Under the pieces are notes generated by a model that searched no databases, was not told the origin of the DNA, and saw only the letters and a program-made list of their open reading frames with translations. The position numbers and the translations under genes were made by a program. Positions 21,841 through 33,430 of a DNA stretch of 64,000 nucleotides are shown here, in pieces. The DNA lies in contig NC_079147.1 in NCBI RefSeq assembly GCF_945859685.1, forward strand, positions 132,705,645 through 132,769,644, in the 5' to 3' direction. Source of the stretch: Eupeodes corollae. Its lineage: Eukaryota > Arthropoda > Insecta > Diptera > Syrphidae. Every line of letters begins with the position of its first letter. Positions within the stretch are counted from its first letter, which is position 1.

Positions 21841-22878
21841 GGATTATCCGTTTTGCGGTTTCAACACCATAGGGCTGGAATTCGTCATCTGTCAAACTAA
21901 GTTAATACACCAAATTTTGCTTGTCAGTTAAAAATCTGACAAATACGAAATAAGATCATTTAACTAACACACAACGCATACAAATTGTTAAAGCCCAATA
22001 CAAAAATGGTGATTCTGCCACAGCCAAATATCGTGCTTTAAGAGAAGATTATGCTTTACATAATCGTCTAACTACGCAAGCAATTAAAAAAATTGTGAAG
22101 AAACTGGTTAGGTTTACAACATTTTGATCGTACCACTGGAAAAATCACTGCTGTAAGTAAAGTGTTGTCGAAAATGCGGCAGCACAATTCCTCGTCGTTC
22201 TCAAGAATTAGGAATGTCTATAGCACATTATGGCGTATTTTGCATTTGGATCTAAACCTATATCCATATGAAGTTCAGCTCACACAACAACTGAAGACAT
22301 GTGACCATTCACAACGTCGTAGATACGTCGAATAAACAAAATTGTTGTATTTGGGGTTCTGAGAATCCTCAAGTAATTGAAAAAGTTACTGTTTGGTGCA
22401 CTTTTAGGTCCGGAGGTGTGATTGGGTCGTACTTCTTTGAAAATGACGATGGAACAACTGTCACTGTCAATTCAAAGTCTTGTGGTCATATGAAATAAGG
22501 CTTCATTACAGGACACATTTCCTGGCCGCTTAATTTCTCGAAGTGGCGATATCAAATATCAAGATCATGCGATTTGACACCTCTGGATTTTTTTTGTGGG
22601 GCTACTGAAAGACTGCATTTATGCAGATGAACTTTTAACTCTTGAGAACTTAAGAAATAACATTCGTCGACTTATGGCTGAGACACCACCCAATATGAGT
22701 CAAAAATTGATCGAAAATTACCTCAAAAGAATCGTTACAATTTGCGTAATTGTCATTTAATGTCATGTCGTGTTTCACAACTACAACGTTCAAACTTTGT
22801 AATAAAAAGAAATACCACGAAGACAAATATTTTATTTGTCTTATTAACGTTAACTTTTGAAACCGTAAAATGGATAAA
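21841..22878 (+). mobile_element. Mariner-like element (DUF4817-type), relic 1
   Basis: Ends are inverted: GGATTATCCGTTTTGCGGTT at 21841 and AAACCGTAAAATGGATAAA at about 22878. Inside, in broken frames, are KNGDSATAKYRALRED and RLTTQAIKKIVKK (helix-turn-helix), SLWRILHLDLNLYPYEVQL, NKQNCCIWGSENPQVIE, KVTVWCTF and LTPLDFF, the pattern of mariner transposases with an N-terminal DUF4817 domain. Large deletions and stops make it inactive. A sister copy lies at 45009-46330. Confidence 0.75.
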
Positions 22879-24256
22879 TTGATATATTTAGTTGGTTTGT
22901 TTTCTAGATAATAGAGATCCAATTATATTTCTACGTATAGAAAAATCTGAAATCGATGAAAAGCCCCGATTGACAAACAAACTCAGCTGTCATTGCTTTC
23001 AAAAAGAAAAACAGCCCACCCTTTAGTAATCATTGGTGGATTTTACATACATATTTATGAGTATAATGTCAAAATTACAAAAACTAAAATATAAACAAAT
23101 GAGTGTCAAAGGTTGACAAGTACGAAAGATTGGAAGTATTGTATGATATTATATTTTGTAGTATATGGTGTGTAATTTTGACACGTGATTTTCCTTGAGT
23201 GTGAGTCTAGTACAAACATTTATATTATTTTTTTGCAGTTCCTAATTATTGAGTTTTTTTTTTCTTTTAGGACAATGTGTTTTGGTTGTTTGAAAGTATT
23301 TTATGATTTTGTTAAGCTTTTGTTAGGTTTTTTTCATTTTATTACACTTTCGTTTAGCTTTATCACAACACTGTACTGTCAAATATTTATGTATAGTATT
23401 TTAAACGATTAAAAAGAGTTATCACTGGTGCATTCTCCCCTTCTTTCAATTTGTAATAGATACTCTACTCTGTCAAGTTTGACAGAAGTTCTTGGATAAG
23501 TAGTAAAATTAAATGTTGCTCTATTAAATTTGAATTTGGATTACAAAATAAATAATTGTAAATGTAGACAAAATATAAGTTTTACTGTTGTACGTTGAGT
23601 CAATGAAATTTAATAATTATACGGAAATATGTAGTCATAAACTCAATTAGTTAAGCAGGTGGAAACACTTTTAATTAAATTTTCTATGTGAATATGAATC
23701 GACTAGCAGTCCATATTATTATCATTGACCTACTAGATATGGACTGACTGCTATTAGTAAAGACGAGTTGGTGTCATCTATCCTTAATGGTGCTAACGCT
23801 TCTGTAGGTTAAGTGAAAATAGGGAGAAGCTTTTTAATTTTTTTTCGTATTTCTTTTACTTCATGATAGATGTCCTTAGTTTCTTTGGGAAGAAAAGCTT
23901 TTTTTTAGCAAAAAAACACCAGATGGCGTTTGAAAATTAATTATAATTTTTTTCCGCCTAATGTACTAGAGGGAAAGCAGAGCTAAAGAGTTGGAATGAT
24001 TTTTAAGAGTGGTTTCTTGCACTACTTCCGTTTCAGTCAGCCTTAAGAAATGAATATCACATTCAAATTAGTGTTGGATTGAATTATGACTGTGTTTAGG
24101 ATTTTATGATGTAAAATTTTGTTGGAAAAATCAGCAAATAAATAACTTGTTTTAGTATAACAGTAGAAGAAGTTATTCTTATATTACTCGGATAGTGGAA
24201 AACATTTAGCAACTTCCAAAAGAACTATGGATCTTTTCTATATTGCATTTTATATT
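22879..24256. other. Intergenic DNA with one imperfect palindrome
   Basis: No gene recognised. The 75-codon frame at 23185-23412 is T-rich and hydrophobic only because of base composition. An imperfect hairpin lies at about 23704-23753 (TAGCAGTCCATAT against ATATGGACTGACTGCTA). Confidence 0.35.
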
Positions 24257-25020
24257 GATGGGCTCAAGGGTAAATTGATTGGCATTCCTAGCAATACGGG
24301 TATTACAGTTGAATTGTTTAAGGGGGGAATGCAACTGCCTATTTTGCTAGAGCATTGTTTATTAAAATAACGATAAAACAATGACAATGACCTTGCGGCG
24401 GTGTTCAAAAGAAGCAAATGTCTCGGTAAGAGAACGATCTCCTATCATTTTTAGAGCTCTTTTTTCAATTCTATCCAGAAGACGGAAGTACGTTATTGGG
24501 GCTCCAGTCCAAATTTGAGAGTTATCAGAGTTTAGGACGAATAAAAGCATAGTAAATTATAGCTATACCAGAATGGAGTAAAAATCTTCTTACACCGTCG
24601 GAAAAAACCTAAGCACTTAGCAGCATTTTTGGCGATATCAATTATGTGATCACTCCACAACAAGTGGTTTCTGATGCACATACCTAGGACTGATAGTTGT
24701 TCAATCTCGTCGATGCATGTACTACCCATGGATAGTGGCATTGGGGTAGGGTTACATTTTGTGACAGTAGACAGCATTGAGTTTTCGAAGCATTAAATTA
24801 TACACTGTTTTTGATTCAAGATCAGAATTTAATGAGCTTTTCATACGCTGCCGTTAGTAGTCCACATCCGAAAAACAAGGATAAGAATCTAAAAACTAAT
24901 ATGAAAAGCAGAGGGTACTGTCATCAGCGAAACAATGTAGTGGGTTAGAAGTTTCAGACAAAAGATCATTTATGAATATAAGGAAGAGAGTCGGAGACCA
25001 AACGGAGCCCTGGGGCACAT
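24257..25020 (-). mobile_element. Jockey-like LINE fragment, copy C
   Basis: Minus strand, the least decayed of the three related copies. It encodes IEQLSVLGMCIRNHLLWSDH, then IAKNAAKCLGFFRRCKKIF, and downstream FEHRRKV, the C-terminal segment after the RT domain of jockey-type ORF2. The FADD-side sequence begins to appear near 25000, but homology to copy A ends at CCTGGGGCACA (25020), where another LINE starts. Confidence 0.65.
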
Positions 25021-25021
25021 A

Positions 25022-25668
25022 CTTACTTACTTAAGGTGGCGCTACAGTCCGGGGCGGACCTGGGCCTCAACCAACAAGCGTCTCCAGCCAGCTCGGTCCC
25101 TAGCTAGTTGTCTCCAGTTTCGCACGCCAAGTTGGTTGAGGTCCTCTCCCACCTGAGTGCGACACCTGAGTCGCGGTCTTCCTCTACTGCGCCGCCCGTC
25201 CCTCAGGATTGGATTCGAAGACCTTCCGGGCTGGAGCGTTGATGTCCATCCGCTCTACATGACCTAGCCATCTAAGCCGTTGGACTTTAATTCTGCTAAC
25301 TAGGTCAGTGTCGCTGTACAGCCCGTACAGTTCGTCGTTATATCTTCTCCTCCATTCTCCATCTATGCGTACGGGACCAAAAATTACCCGAAGAATTTTT
25401 CTCTCGAAGCATCCTAAGACGCTCTCATCTTTCTTTGACAGGGTCCAGGCCTCAGCGCCATAAATGAGAACCGGGATGATGAGTGTCTTATAGATGGTGA
25501 TTTTACATGCTCGAGAGAGGACTTTACTTCTCAATTGCCTTCTAAGTCCAAAGAAGCAGCGATTTGCAAGAGTTTTTCTTCGTTTGATTTGAGCGCTGGT
25601 GTCGTTGTCTGCATTAATAGCGGTGCCTAGGTAGACAAAGTCCTTAACTACCTCAAAGTTATAGCTGT
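25022..25668 (-). mobile_element. 5'-truncated LINE with simple-repeat tail (RTE-like?)
   Basis: Minus strand. From about 25668 the protein runs FEVVKDFVYLGTAINADNDT, then RACKITIYKTLIIPVLIYGA, EAWTLSKKDESVLGCFERKI and RLRWLGHVERMD, the classic C-terminal part of an arthropod LINE polymerase. One small frameshift near 25190 separates this from a final frame ending VEAQVRPGL-stop at about 25046. The 3' end is AAGT-repeats (25021-25034). About 160 codons are clean, so it is a fairly young 5'-truncated insertion, sitting at the break in jockey copy C. Its last 33 bases before the tail match the 3' end of the SINE in this window. Clade uncertain. Confidence 0.75.
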
Positions 25669-25941
25669 CTCATTAAAATCAAATTAACAATCTATTTTTC
25701 CTGGTTATTTTTTAGTACATAAATATTTGCTCTTTTTCTTACGAACAAATCTTATCAAAATAATTTTAAGCGTTACTTTAGTTTTTCCAAATACTAAATT
25801 GAGTGAGAACAAAAATGTTATTTTTTATTGAAAGCAAATCACTTTTTGGTGGTTATCGTTAAATAAAAAATCTTTAGATGACGTCTTCACTATAAAACTT
25901 AACTTAAAATACAAGTTTTGTTCTCATATGTATATAAAAAA
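25669..25941. other. AT-rich spacer with a segment repeated at 37735
   Basis: The stretch at about 25720-25800 (TGCTCTTTTTCTTACGAACA and following) recurs at 37740-37830 with moderate divergence. Nature unknown. Confidence 0.35.
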
Positions 25942-27038
25942 GAGGCTGGGATGCTACCCACACTTATTAAATCCCATCCTGTCTGTCCATTTCTCTTGCT
26001 TAAAAGTTTGAAGGTTTTCGTGTTGGGTTAACAAAATTGTCAGTTGAATTACTATTCATACACATTTTAAAATTACAAAAAATATTTTTCATAGAAAGAA
26101 ATAGTTTAGTTTGAAAATCGAGTTTTGTTAAATAGATTTTTAGTCGAAAGCAATTTTTAGTATTATCTCTAAGTTTTGGAAAGATATTTAATCGAAAATT
26201 AATTTTTACGAACTTTTGTTTAGATTTTTATTTTTTATAAAAAAACTTTCAATATGATTTTTATCGAAATGTTTCCAAATGTTGAAAACAATATTTTTTA
26301 TAAGTTTACATTAATTAGAATCCATAATCACATATTTTTGAAAAAATATTTGAGTCGAAAATCATTTTTTACCAACTTTGTTTAAGCTTTTATTTTTTTT
26401 TTTTGTAAAAAAACTGATAATTCGATTTTTCTCAAAATTTTACAAAATGTTGCAAACAATATTTCTTTCAAGATAAAATAAGTTTGCAGCCATAATCTTA
26501 AGTTTTTGAAAAGATATTTGAGTCGAAATTCAATTTTTACCAACTTTGAGAAATGTTTTTTTAGGTTTTTCTTTTTTATAAGAAAAAAACTGTCAGTTTA
26601 ATTTTTCTTAAAAAAATTTACCAGATGTTAAAAACGTTATTTTTCGTTGCACTAAATAGTTTTGGAGATGAAATCATTTTTTATAAGTAAAATTTTTGAG
26701 GTGACAAACATTGTTTGTTCAGTTTTTTTTATTTATAAAAAAAAGTTAATTGGATTTTTTCCAAAAATATACTAGTCATTGGTTCGTGAGATATTCAGGG
26801 TTAACCAAAATGTTCACCTTTGTTTTAAACTGCTATGGTAAAAAAACCACCCACGCAATTTTCTTGAGTGCCCTTTCTGCATCTTACTGCTTTATTATCT
26901 GTATCTGTTCTTGAGCTATGGACGACGAAAGAGTCGTCGTAAATTTCTAAAAATTTTAAAAATGTTTTATTTACCTTGAAACGTCGATAAATGTGTTTAA
27001 AAAATCGGACACATTACAATAACTTCCTATGGGAAGTT
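25942..27038 (+). repeat. Unclassified AT-rich repeat family, copy R1
   Basis: Begins with the family head GAGGCTGGGATGCTACCCAC, then CCCATCCTGTCTGTCCATTT, and ends with the palindromic tail ACTTCCTATGGGAAGT (27021-27036). The interior is built of degenerate units about 145-190 bases apart carrying TGTCAATTCGATTTTTCTC and TTTGAGTCGAAAATCAATTT motifs. No coding frame and no terminal inverted repeats. Other copies are at 42326-43110, 48476-49147, 50053-50930, 51934-53420 and 63031-64000. Confidence 0.7.
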
Positions 27039-27464
27039 AAAAAAAATAATTAAAAATATAATGGGGGTCATATTCATTAACGCAATACGATTTGCTTTGA
27101 ATTCAAGGGAATTCCTACGAAAATAAAAAAATAATCTCCCTGGGGGGATTCCCTCCTGAATCCACCATTGAACAAAAAGATACCCGATCAGGCATGAATG
27201 GAAAATTAGATTTTGGAATTGTATTTAAGACTTATAATTGTACTGAAATGGTCCTTAAAAATAAATATATAAACTATTTTGTGTACTTTAAAGTGTGTAT
27301 TTTATTTTCAAAATTGTAGAAAAACTATTTATCAGATATTTATTTTTTTAATGTTAATAAACATAACAAGTATTGTTATAATGTTTTAATGTCAGATTTT
27401 TATACAAATATTAATAATATTAATAAATTCATAACTTTCATAGTACCACTATTCCATGCTTCTA
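27039..27464. other. AT-rich spacer
   Basis: Nothing recognised. Confidence 0.35.
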
Positions 27465-27639
27465 CAGTCGCTGGCCATATTATTAGACGCACTTTAGATT
27501 TATGTTGAATCTCAACTTTCAGCTATTTTAATCAGGCATTTAAATTGTTTAGTAAACAGAATATTAACTATTTCCTACTTTTGTATATAAAAAAAACAAC
27601 AGATTTATAGAATTTGTTTTTCTATAATATTTAAAAATA

Positions 27640-29029
27640 CAGTCAAACTTCCCTATAGCGAATTTGCGAGGGACCAGAAAATTATTTCGTTATATAGAAA
27701 ATTCGTTATACAGACATTTTTTTTTACATTTATTTAAAGAAGGCAGTGATTTTGGATAAGATTCTTCCATTTTACAAGTCTATGACCGAAAAATACGTTT
27801 TCAGTAATGTTGTTTTAAGTTCTAGATAATGCTTCGGTCCATTGGCTGAAGTAAAGGAGTCATGTTGGGAGGAAAATAGGCAAGCTAAATATTTTTCAAT
27901 TTATCTTTTACAGTCTTAGGATGCGCCGTGCAGTTATTAACAAAAAAAGAACATTCCTCTTTTGCGAAGAAATTTTTGTCCAACTATAAAATCCATTTCT
28001 AAAAAATTCACTTGTCATCCATGCTTTTTTGTTGAACTCATAATCTACATCCAGAGATTTTATTTTCTTAAAACATCTTCGATTTTTGGCCCTCCCTATA
28101 ACAAGCAATTTAAGCTTTTTCGACCCAGTCATATTGCTTGCTACAAGGACAATAATTATCTCTTTGCTCTGTTTTCCACCAAAGCATTTCTTATTTTTAA
28201 ATGCCAGCGTTTTATTGGATAAGCATTTGAAAAACAAACCAGTCTCATCACCATTCAAGATGTCGTTTTTGCTGAAATTTTTTACCAATCGTGGCAAAAC
28301 ATTTATAACCGAATCATGTATTTCCTGTATGTTAACATCTGCACTTTCCCCATTTATGGTTTTTTGAACAACTCTGGTTGTTTCTTAAACTTGTCCAACC
28401 ATCCTGTACTTTCTTCGAATTCTTCGCGCCCCTTTGCGTTGGTGAACTCCTTGGGTTTTTGCCTCATCAATGGTCCAGAGACAGAGGAAGATTCCTACGA
28501 CGAGCGGCGATTATCCATTTCAGCATTGCTTCATCAATGTGCTTTTAGTGATTAATTCCTCGTCTTCTACATTTCTTAAAATCGCAGCTTTGTTTTTTAA
28601 AATTGTTGATAAGCTACTGGGAGTAATTTCAAATTGCTTAGTAATATCTGTTTTTTTAGTCAATCCTTTTTCATCTTTATTAATTATCAACAACTTTTTC
28701 TCAAGAGAAATGCTACTTTGCTAAATTATATTCACTGTAGCCTCAACATAGAATGCTTGCATTTAAAATCTTGGAAAAATCCTGTAATAAGTTTTTTTTT
28801 CTCTGCATGCTGTTATTTTTAGCAGAAAATTATAATATAATACAAACGTATGGATTTTGATTTCCGGCAACAAAATTTGTTCAATGTAGAGAAAAATTTG
28901 CTTTATTGAAATTCGTTATAAAGAGATCAAAACACACCAAAAAAGGAACCAAAAAGATGTGTACTCAAAATCAATTCGTAATAGAGAGATCTTCGTTATG
29001 TAGAAGTACGTTATAGAGAAGTTTGGCTG
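27640..29029 (-). mobile_element. Pogo/Tigger-like DNA transposon
   Basis: Terminal inverted repeats CAGTCAAACTTCCCTATAGC at 27640 and, reversed, CAGCCAAACTTCTCTATAAC at 29029, 21 bases with three mismatches, flanked by TA on both sides. Subterminal CGTTATANAGA units recur on each side. The total of 1390 bp is shorter than full pogo/Tigger elements, so there is internal loss. It sits inside a smaller MITE. Confidence 0.82.
27908..28760 (-). pseudogene. Pogo/Tigger transposase relic
   Basis: Minus strand. Near 28700-28580 it encodes ITKQFEITPSSLSTILKNKA, the N-terminal CENPB/Psq-type helix-turn-helix. Near 28490 are pieces of KWIIAARRRNLPLS. From 28297 to 27908 runs an open part with DETGLFFKCLSNKTLAFKNK (first catalytic Asp of the DDE domain), KEIIIVLVASNMTGSKKLKL and AWMTSEFF. 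The remaining catalytic acidic region is missing or scrambled, and stops separate the parts. The family excises and inserts at TA sites; this copy cannot. Confidence 0.75.
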
Positions 29030-29093
29030 TATTGCGTATAACCTAATATTTATAAAAATTCTGCAGTGCGTCTAATAATACGGCCAGGGACTG

Positions 29094-29935
29094 TATATTT
29101 GCCAGACGGAGGATCTTCAAAGTTCCTTATCTTGTATAGTACATACATATGTATGTATATTAAGAATGTATTCAACTATTTCTATAAATAAGGATACATA
29201 ATTATAAAGGTACAATAATGCAGATGTCTTTCAAAAAACAGCACTACCTTTCCATTTCTTTAAAATTTATCTCCTCTTTATTTTTTGCAAATTATGTAGA
29301 TTTTATTTGAAAAGAATAAAAACAGGTTCAGAGTTGGATTTTGCAATGTTTGTTGCTCATTGTGAGACCACCTGGACACCAAAAAGAGGCGAAACTTCTG
29401 TTTTGTCCTCGCTTCCGGATTAGGACATTTATTTGTATGATGATGTACAAACTGTAACGTAATATACACATTACATACATATCTATATATGTATAAACCT
29501 AATGTTCCTATTTAAACATGCAAGCATTTTTAAGAAATAAAAGCATAGTGAACAAATCAATTTACATAAATGTACTTTCTCATATAGTATGTAAATAATT
29601 ATATTTAGAAGGGGTTGAATTTGGTTGGTATTTTTCCCGAAAGTTTCCGATGATGAGATAAAGCGATAGCCACAAGAATGGGAAAGGTTTTGAAAATTAC
29701 ATATTTTGAAAAAATAAATTGGTCGTTTTGTGTGAGATCTTAAATGACAACGGAAATTTTAATTGTGTTTTCATTGCATTCATTTGTGCTTAGTGTGAGA
29801 AGATGTTAGAAACTTAAATACATAAAAACACCAGAAAACTTCGTACAAAAATTCAAGTTATTTTTAATGAAATGTCGTAGTTTATTGTGATTATAAAGAA
29901 CATGCGCGCAGAATCTAAGAAACTGGTGCCTTGAA
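29094..29935. other. Intergenic AT-rich DNA
   Basis: No gene recognised. Contains short ATGTATGTATA runs near 29150 and 29480. Confidence 0.35.
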
Positions 29936-31500
29936 GCAAGGCTAGGTGCAATAGGACCAACTTTTAAAAATTTGACTTATTGCACTTTACAAAAGTGAAA
30001 TAAAGCCAGTTTTCAGGAGTTGGTTACATTGCACTTTGACAAAGTGAAATAAGGCTAAACTATTTTGATAAATAAAAGTAACTTATTTTTACGGTTAGGT
30101 ATGTAAGCAACCCTCCTGCTTGGGCACAAGATGTGGGGTACGTGCGAGATTGAGTGTACGCAAACCATATTACCCGTGTTTTGTTGGAAAATCTATCAAT
30201 AGTATAGTAGCATTTTACACAAATAACAAAAAGAATATCCGTAGTATGAATACTACCAATAAAAATTTAAGTAGAATCTTACGGATGGGTATTTGACAAT
30301 TGTCCGAGTCTCGAATGGATCTAATGTGATTTCGTTCTCAAATGTTTGTACGATTGATATTCCATTTGTATCTCGATGGCTGTGTTCATTGGGTTAAAGT
30401 GGAGTTGTGCATTTGGAATCACGTATTTTCCATTGGGAAAAAATCGATCTGTGACTGTTGATATTATTTAGTTTTGTTAATGGAAATGGACTAACTGGGC
30501 TTATTTGCTTTGTGCTTTTTCAAATATTCTGTTCGGATTCGGCTTAAAATTGTAGGTCCCTTCCATATCTGACAACAGTACTTGCACACAGGAATAGTTG
30601 AGAGTTGTCAGTTACTAGGCCCTAGTTCTCAAAGGGACTGTTGCGCCACCCAATTTATTTAATTAAGTTTTGCTATTTTTCAACTAAAGCTGTATCTCAG
30701 TTTAGATTAAATAAACCTTTTTGGTTTAGAAGATTTTTAAATGAATAATCTTGACAGCACGTTCTAAAATGCAAATGGTGTTTCGATGTTTCTTATGAAG
30801 TGCAAATGAGATAGTTTGATTCGTGCTAAACAATGAAGAACTGAATAGTTTAGCACCATATAAGAATATGCTACCTACTCCATGTGCAAATTTTTTTTTA
30901 AATTTGAATAAAACAAAACTATATTTTTTGTACGCAAACATGCAAATAAACAGACCATAACGAATTATCTGTAAAACAAACTCCTCCACACAGGTTTTTC
31001 TTCACAAATTTTGAGTCGATTCCGGTCGGGGAATCAATCTTATTTCAACTCGATTCAGGTATATAAGGAATTGAGGCAAGCTTCAAGCTCACTTCGACAC
31101 CACATGTTAATGTAGTATAGTCTACGAACAAACCCCTTTCTTGAAGTTTTTGTCAAATTGGTTGGGGTTAAAACTTTGAAATCAACTATTATCTTACACA
31201 GAGGTATTTTGATGATCTTGATAGTCATCTATTAAAAATCAGCGTACCCTATTTCACCCCTGGGCTGAATTTCGCTATTTTTTTTGGAATTTTTTTGGTA
31301 AATTATTCTTGCAAATATTCAATTGTATCAACTTTCAAAAATAAAGTTAGATTTCTCATTGTACTATATATGGAATACTAAAAAAAACGGCTATTGTTGA
31401 AAGTGAAATAAAACCAGACTTTATTTCACTTTGTTCAATTATTGGAAATTGATTTTTTTACACTTTACAAAATTAAAATATGGCCATTTTGGCCTTATTA
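29936..31500. repeat. GTGAAATA-type repeat, long copy M2
   Basis: The left part (29936-30170) carries GTGAAATAAGGC and its reverse spaced as in the compact copy at 53833-54204. Both then share a G-rich stretch (GGGCACA.GATG..GGGTA.GTGCGAG). The right part (31395-31500) again shows GTGAAATAAAACCAGACTTT and TATTTCACTTTGTTCAATTA. Clear ends are not visible, so either the copy has been enlarged by later insertions, including the SINE at 30510-30665, or two copies lie close together. No coding sequence. Confidence 0.5.
30510..30665 (+). repeat. SINE copy 2 (3' portion)
   Basis: Reads TCGGATTCGGCTTAAAATTG, passes through ACTAGGCCCTAGTTCTC and ends CTGTTGCGCCACC plus an ATTT-type tail near 30660. 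It aligns with copy 1 and, reversed, copy 4. The tRNA-like head is absent. Confidence 0.7.
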
Positions 31501-32129
31501 TTCAAATATCATATACAATAGCTCTCCAAGTCGAAAGCATGACAACCTAATGAGCAGTGTCCAAAAAGGAGACACTTAATGTAGCTGTCGTTTAATCTAC
31601 AAAGTGAAAAGATTTAGCTTAATCAGTTTTGTTGAAAGGCCAGTGATGGTAGTAGTCCATCTGTGGTTAACTTTGTAAATAACTATTCCAATAGTTAAGT
31701 TTTTTCCAATGATGTCTAATTTTACACTATTTTTGTGTGTATGATAAGATTGATTGCAAGACTAACTTTCTCACTCATATCAATTTCCAATTTATATTTT
31801 TTCGTGAAGTGCTTATATACGTTTAGATATATTGTCTTATAAAATAGATACAAGCTTTCAAACTGCTTAATATTATTACGATAATATTCAAAGAATTTTA
31901 AAAGTTCAAAAGAACCAGTTAACAATAATACAAAAATTAAATAGTTTAAGAATTTAAAAATTAGAAAATACCTTTATAAGAAGAAAAAAATATTATAAAG
32001 AAAACAATTAAGAAATAAAGAAAATTTAAAGAAATTCAACTTACCAAGTTCAACAGTATTTGAAAGAAAGATACTTTCAGAGAAGGGATTAATGCTTAAT
32101 GCTTTTCTTTAGTCTTGTAGCTTCATTTA
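31501..32129. other. AT-rich spacer
   Basis: No supported feature. Confidence 0.35.
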
Positions 32130-33430
32130 TTTCTCTCAAGTGACTAAGTTCCATGAACGTTCGGATGTAAGAGTTCTAAGGAATGAGACAGTACTTATTA
32201 CATCTCGAAGGTATTGCGGGTGATTGGTCAGGAGGATGTTTGTGAGCATAGAAAGCGCACGAAATTTAAAATAGTTTTCAATGCTCATATATAGAACACA
32301 CTTACAAAAATTACAGATTCTATCATATAAGCTAACAATGTAACCGACAAGATCATTGAATACGATATTAAGTTTTCTTTTGCTTATGGAATCAAAGTGT
32401 GAAAATATTTCACAACCATACCATACCCAGTTATGCATAACTGATATAGTTATTTCAATTTAAGGTACGATTAAAAATTACTCGAAGGTTTTTAGCAGTT
32501 TCGAGATGCGAGATAGTAGGTATTGCCTTGCAGAATCATAGGTGAAAAATATGATACATCAACAATTCTTTTTCGATATGACAATGGAAACTGATTTTTA
32601 GGAGCTGATGACTAAGCTATTATTTTGAGACCAACTTAAAACTCTGTCGAGATCTTCATTAATATAACACACAGTGTGTTCTAAAAGCCCCAGGGGATAA
32701 ATAATATATAACTGAACGTCGTGTAGAACAATATTTATCAAGGGACATCAAATCATTAACATATAGAAAAAATAAAAGTGGACCTAGTATTGAGCCCTGT
32801 GGTACACCATATGAAGTGTAGTAAGAAGATTAGAGAGAACGTTGTTCAGTTGAACTGAATGTTAGCGACCTGTTAAATATGAATAAAAAAGTTTAACGGC
32901 AGTGTTAAAAAAATTAAAGGTATGCAAAGTCTTTTCATAAAACCGAATGTTCAACTGTATCATATACCTTAGAAAAAAATAAAAGGATAAAGCTTATATT
33001 TTCTTTATCCAAGGCAGGATGGATGTTTTCCGTTTCCGTTCCGCATTTAACAATGCCGTCAAGCAGCTCTGGTTTTCGAAAACCTGATTGTTGATGTGTA
33101 AGATGGTTCAACGAATCAGGGTATAGGTTAATCTGTTTTTGTAAAGTTCTTGCAAATAATTTAGATAGAAAAGGTAACATAGCAATAGGTCTATAATCAG
33201 TTTCTTTAGAGTTATGAGAATTATTATTTTAGCTTATTTCTATTGTAGGTTAGTAGGTATGCACTTTTATTAAAAATGGTGTTAAAAACATGAGTAACGT
33301 GCGGTAGGACGAAAGGTAATAAGCGCTAAAGGATTTTTGGATCCATTTCATCTAGGCTGACAGCACTTGAGATTTGATAGATAAAATGCTTTCCACTACT
33401 TCCGTACTATCCACTGATCTAAAACAGAAA
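32130..33430 (-). mobile_element. LINE (jockey/CR1-like RT), degraded
   Basis: Minus strand in pieces: around 33400-33250 SSAVSLDEMDPK and LLPFVLPHVTHVFNTIFN; 33180-32935 AMLPFLSKLFARTLQKQINL, HLTHQQSGFRK and DTVEHSVL (RT fingers); 32820-32700 YGVPQGSILGPLLFFLYVND (RT domain 5); 32438-32136 DSISKRKLNIVFNDLVGYIV and MSIENYFKFRALSMLTNI (C-terminal region). Order and spacing are those of a non-LTR polymerase. Frameshifts and the loss of a clear YADD box show it is inactive. It differs from the copy A-C family. Confidence 0.72.

Larger units (their letters stand above)
27465..29093. mobile_element. Tc1/mariner-type MITE split by a pogo element
   Basis: Left end CAGTCGCTGGCCATATTATT and the complement of the right end CAGTCCCTGGCCGTATTATT continue AGACGCACT: 29 bases with two mismatches, each flanked by a TA dinucleotide (27463-27464 and 29094-29095). 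Removing the inner element at 27640-29029 and one TA leaves a MITE of about 237 bp with no coding capacity. Confidence 0.8.

Noticed and set aside
23185..23412. 75-codon hydrophobic plus-strand frame with an acceptor-like TTTTAG inside
   Set aside because: Phe/Leu/Ile content follows from T-richness; no signal peptide plan, no family, no partner exon.
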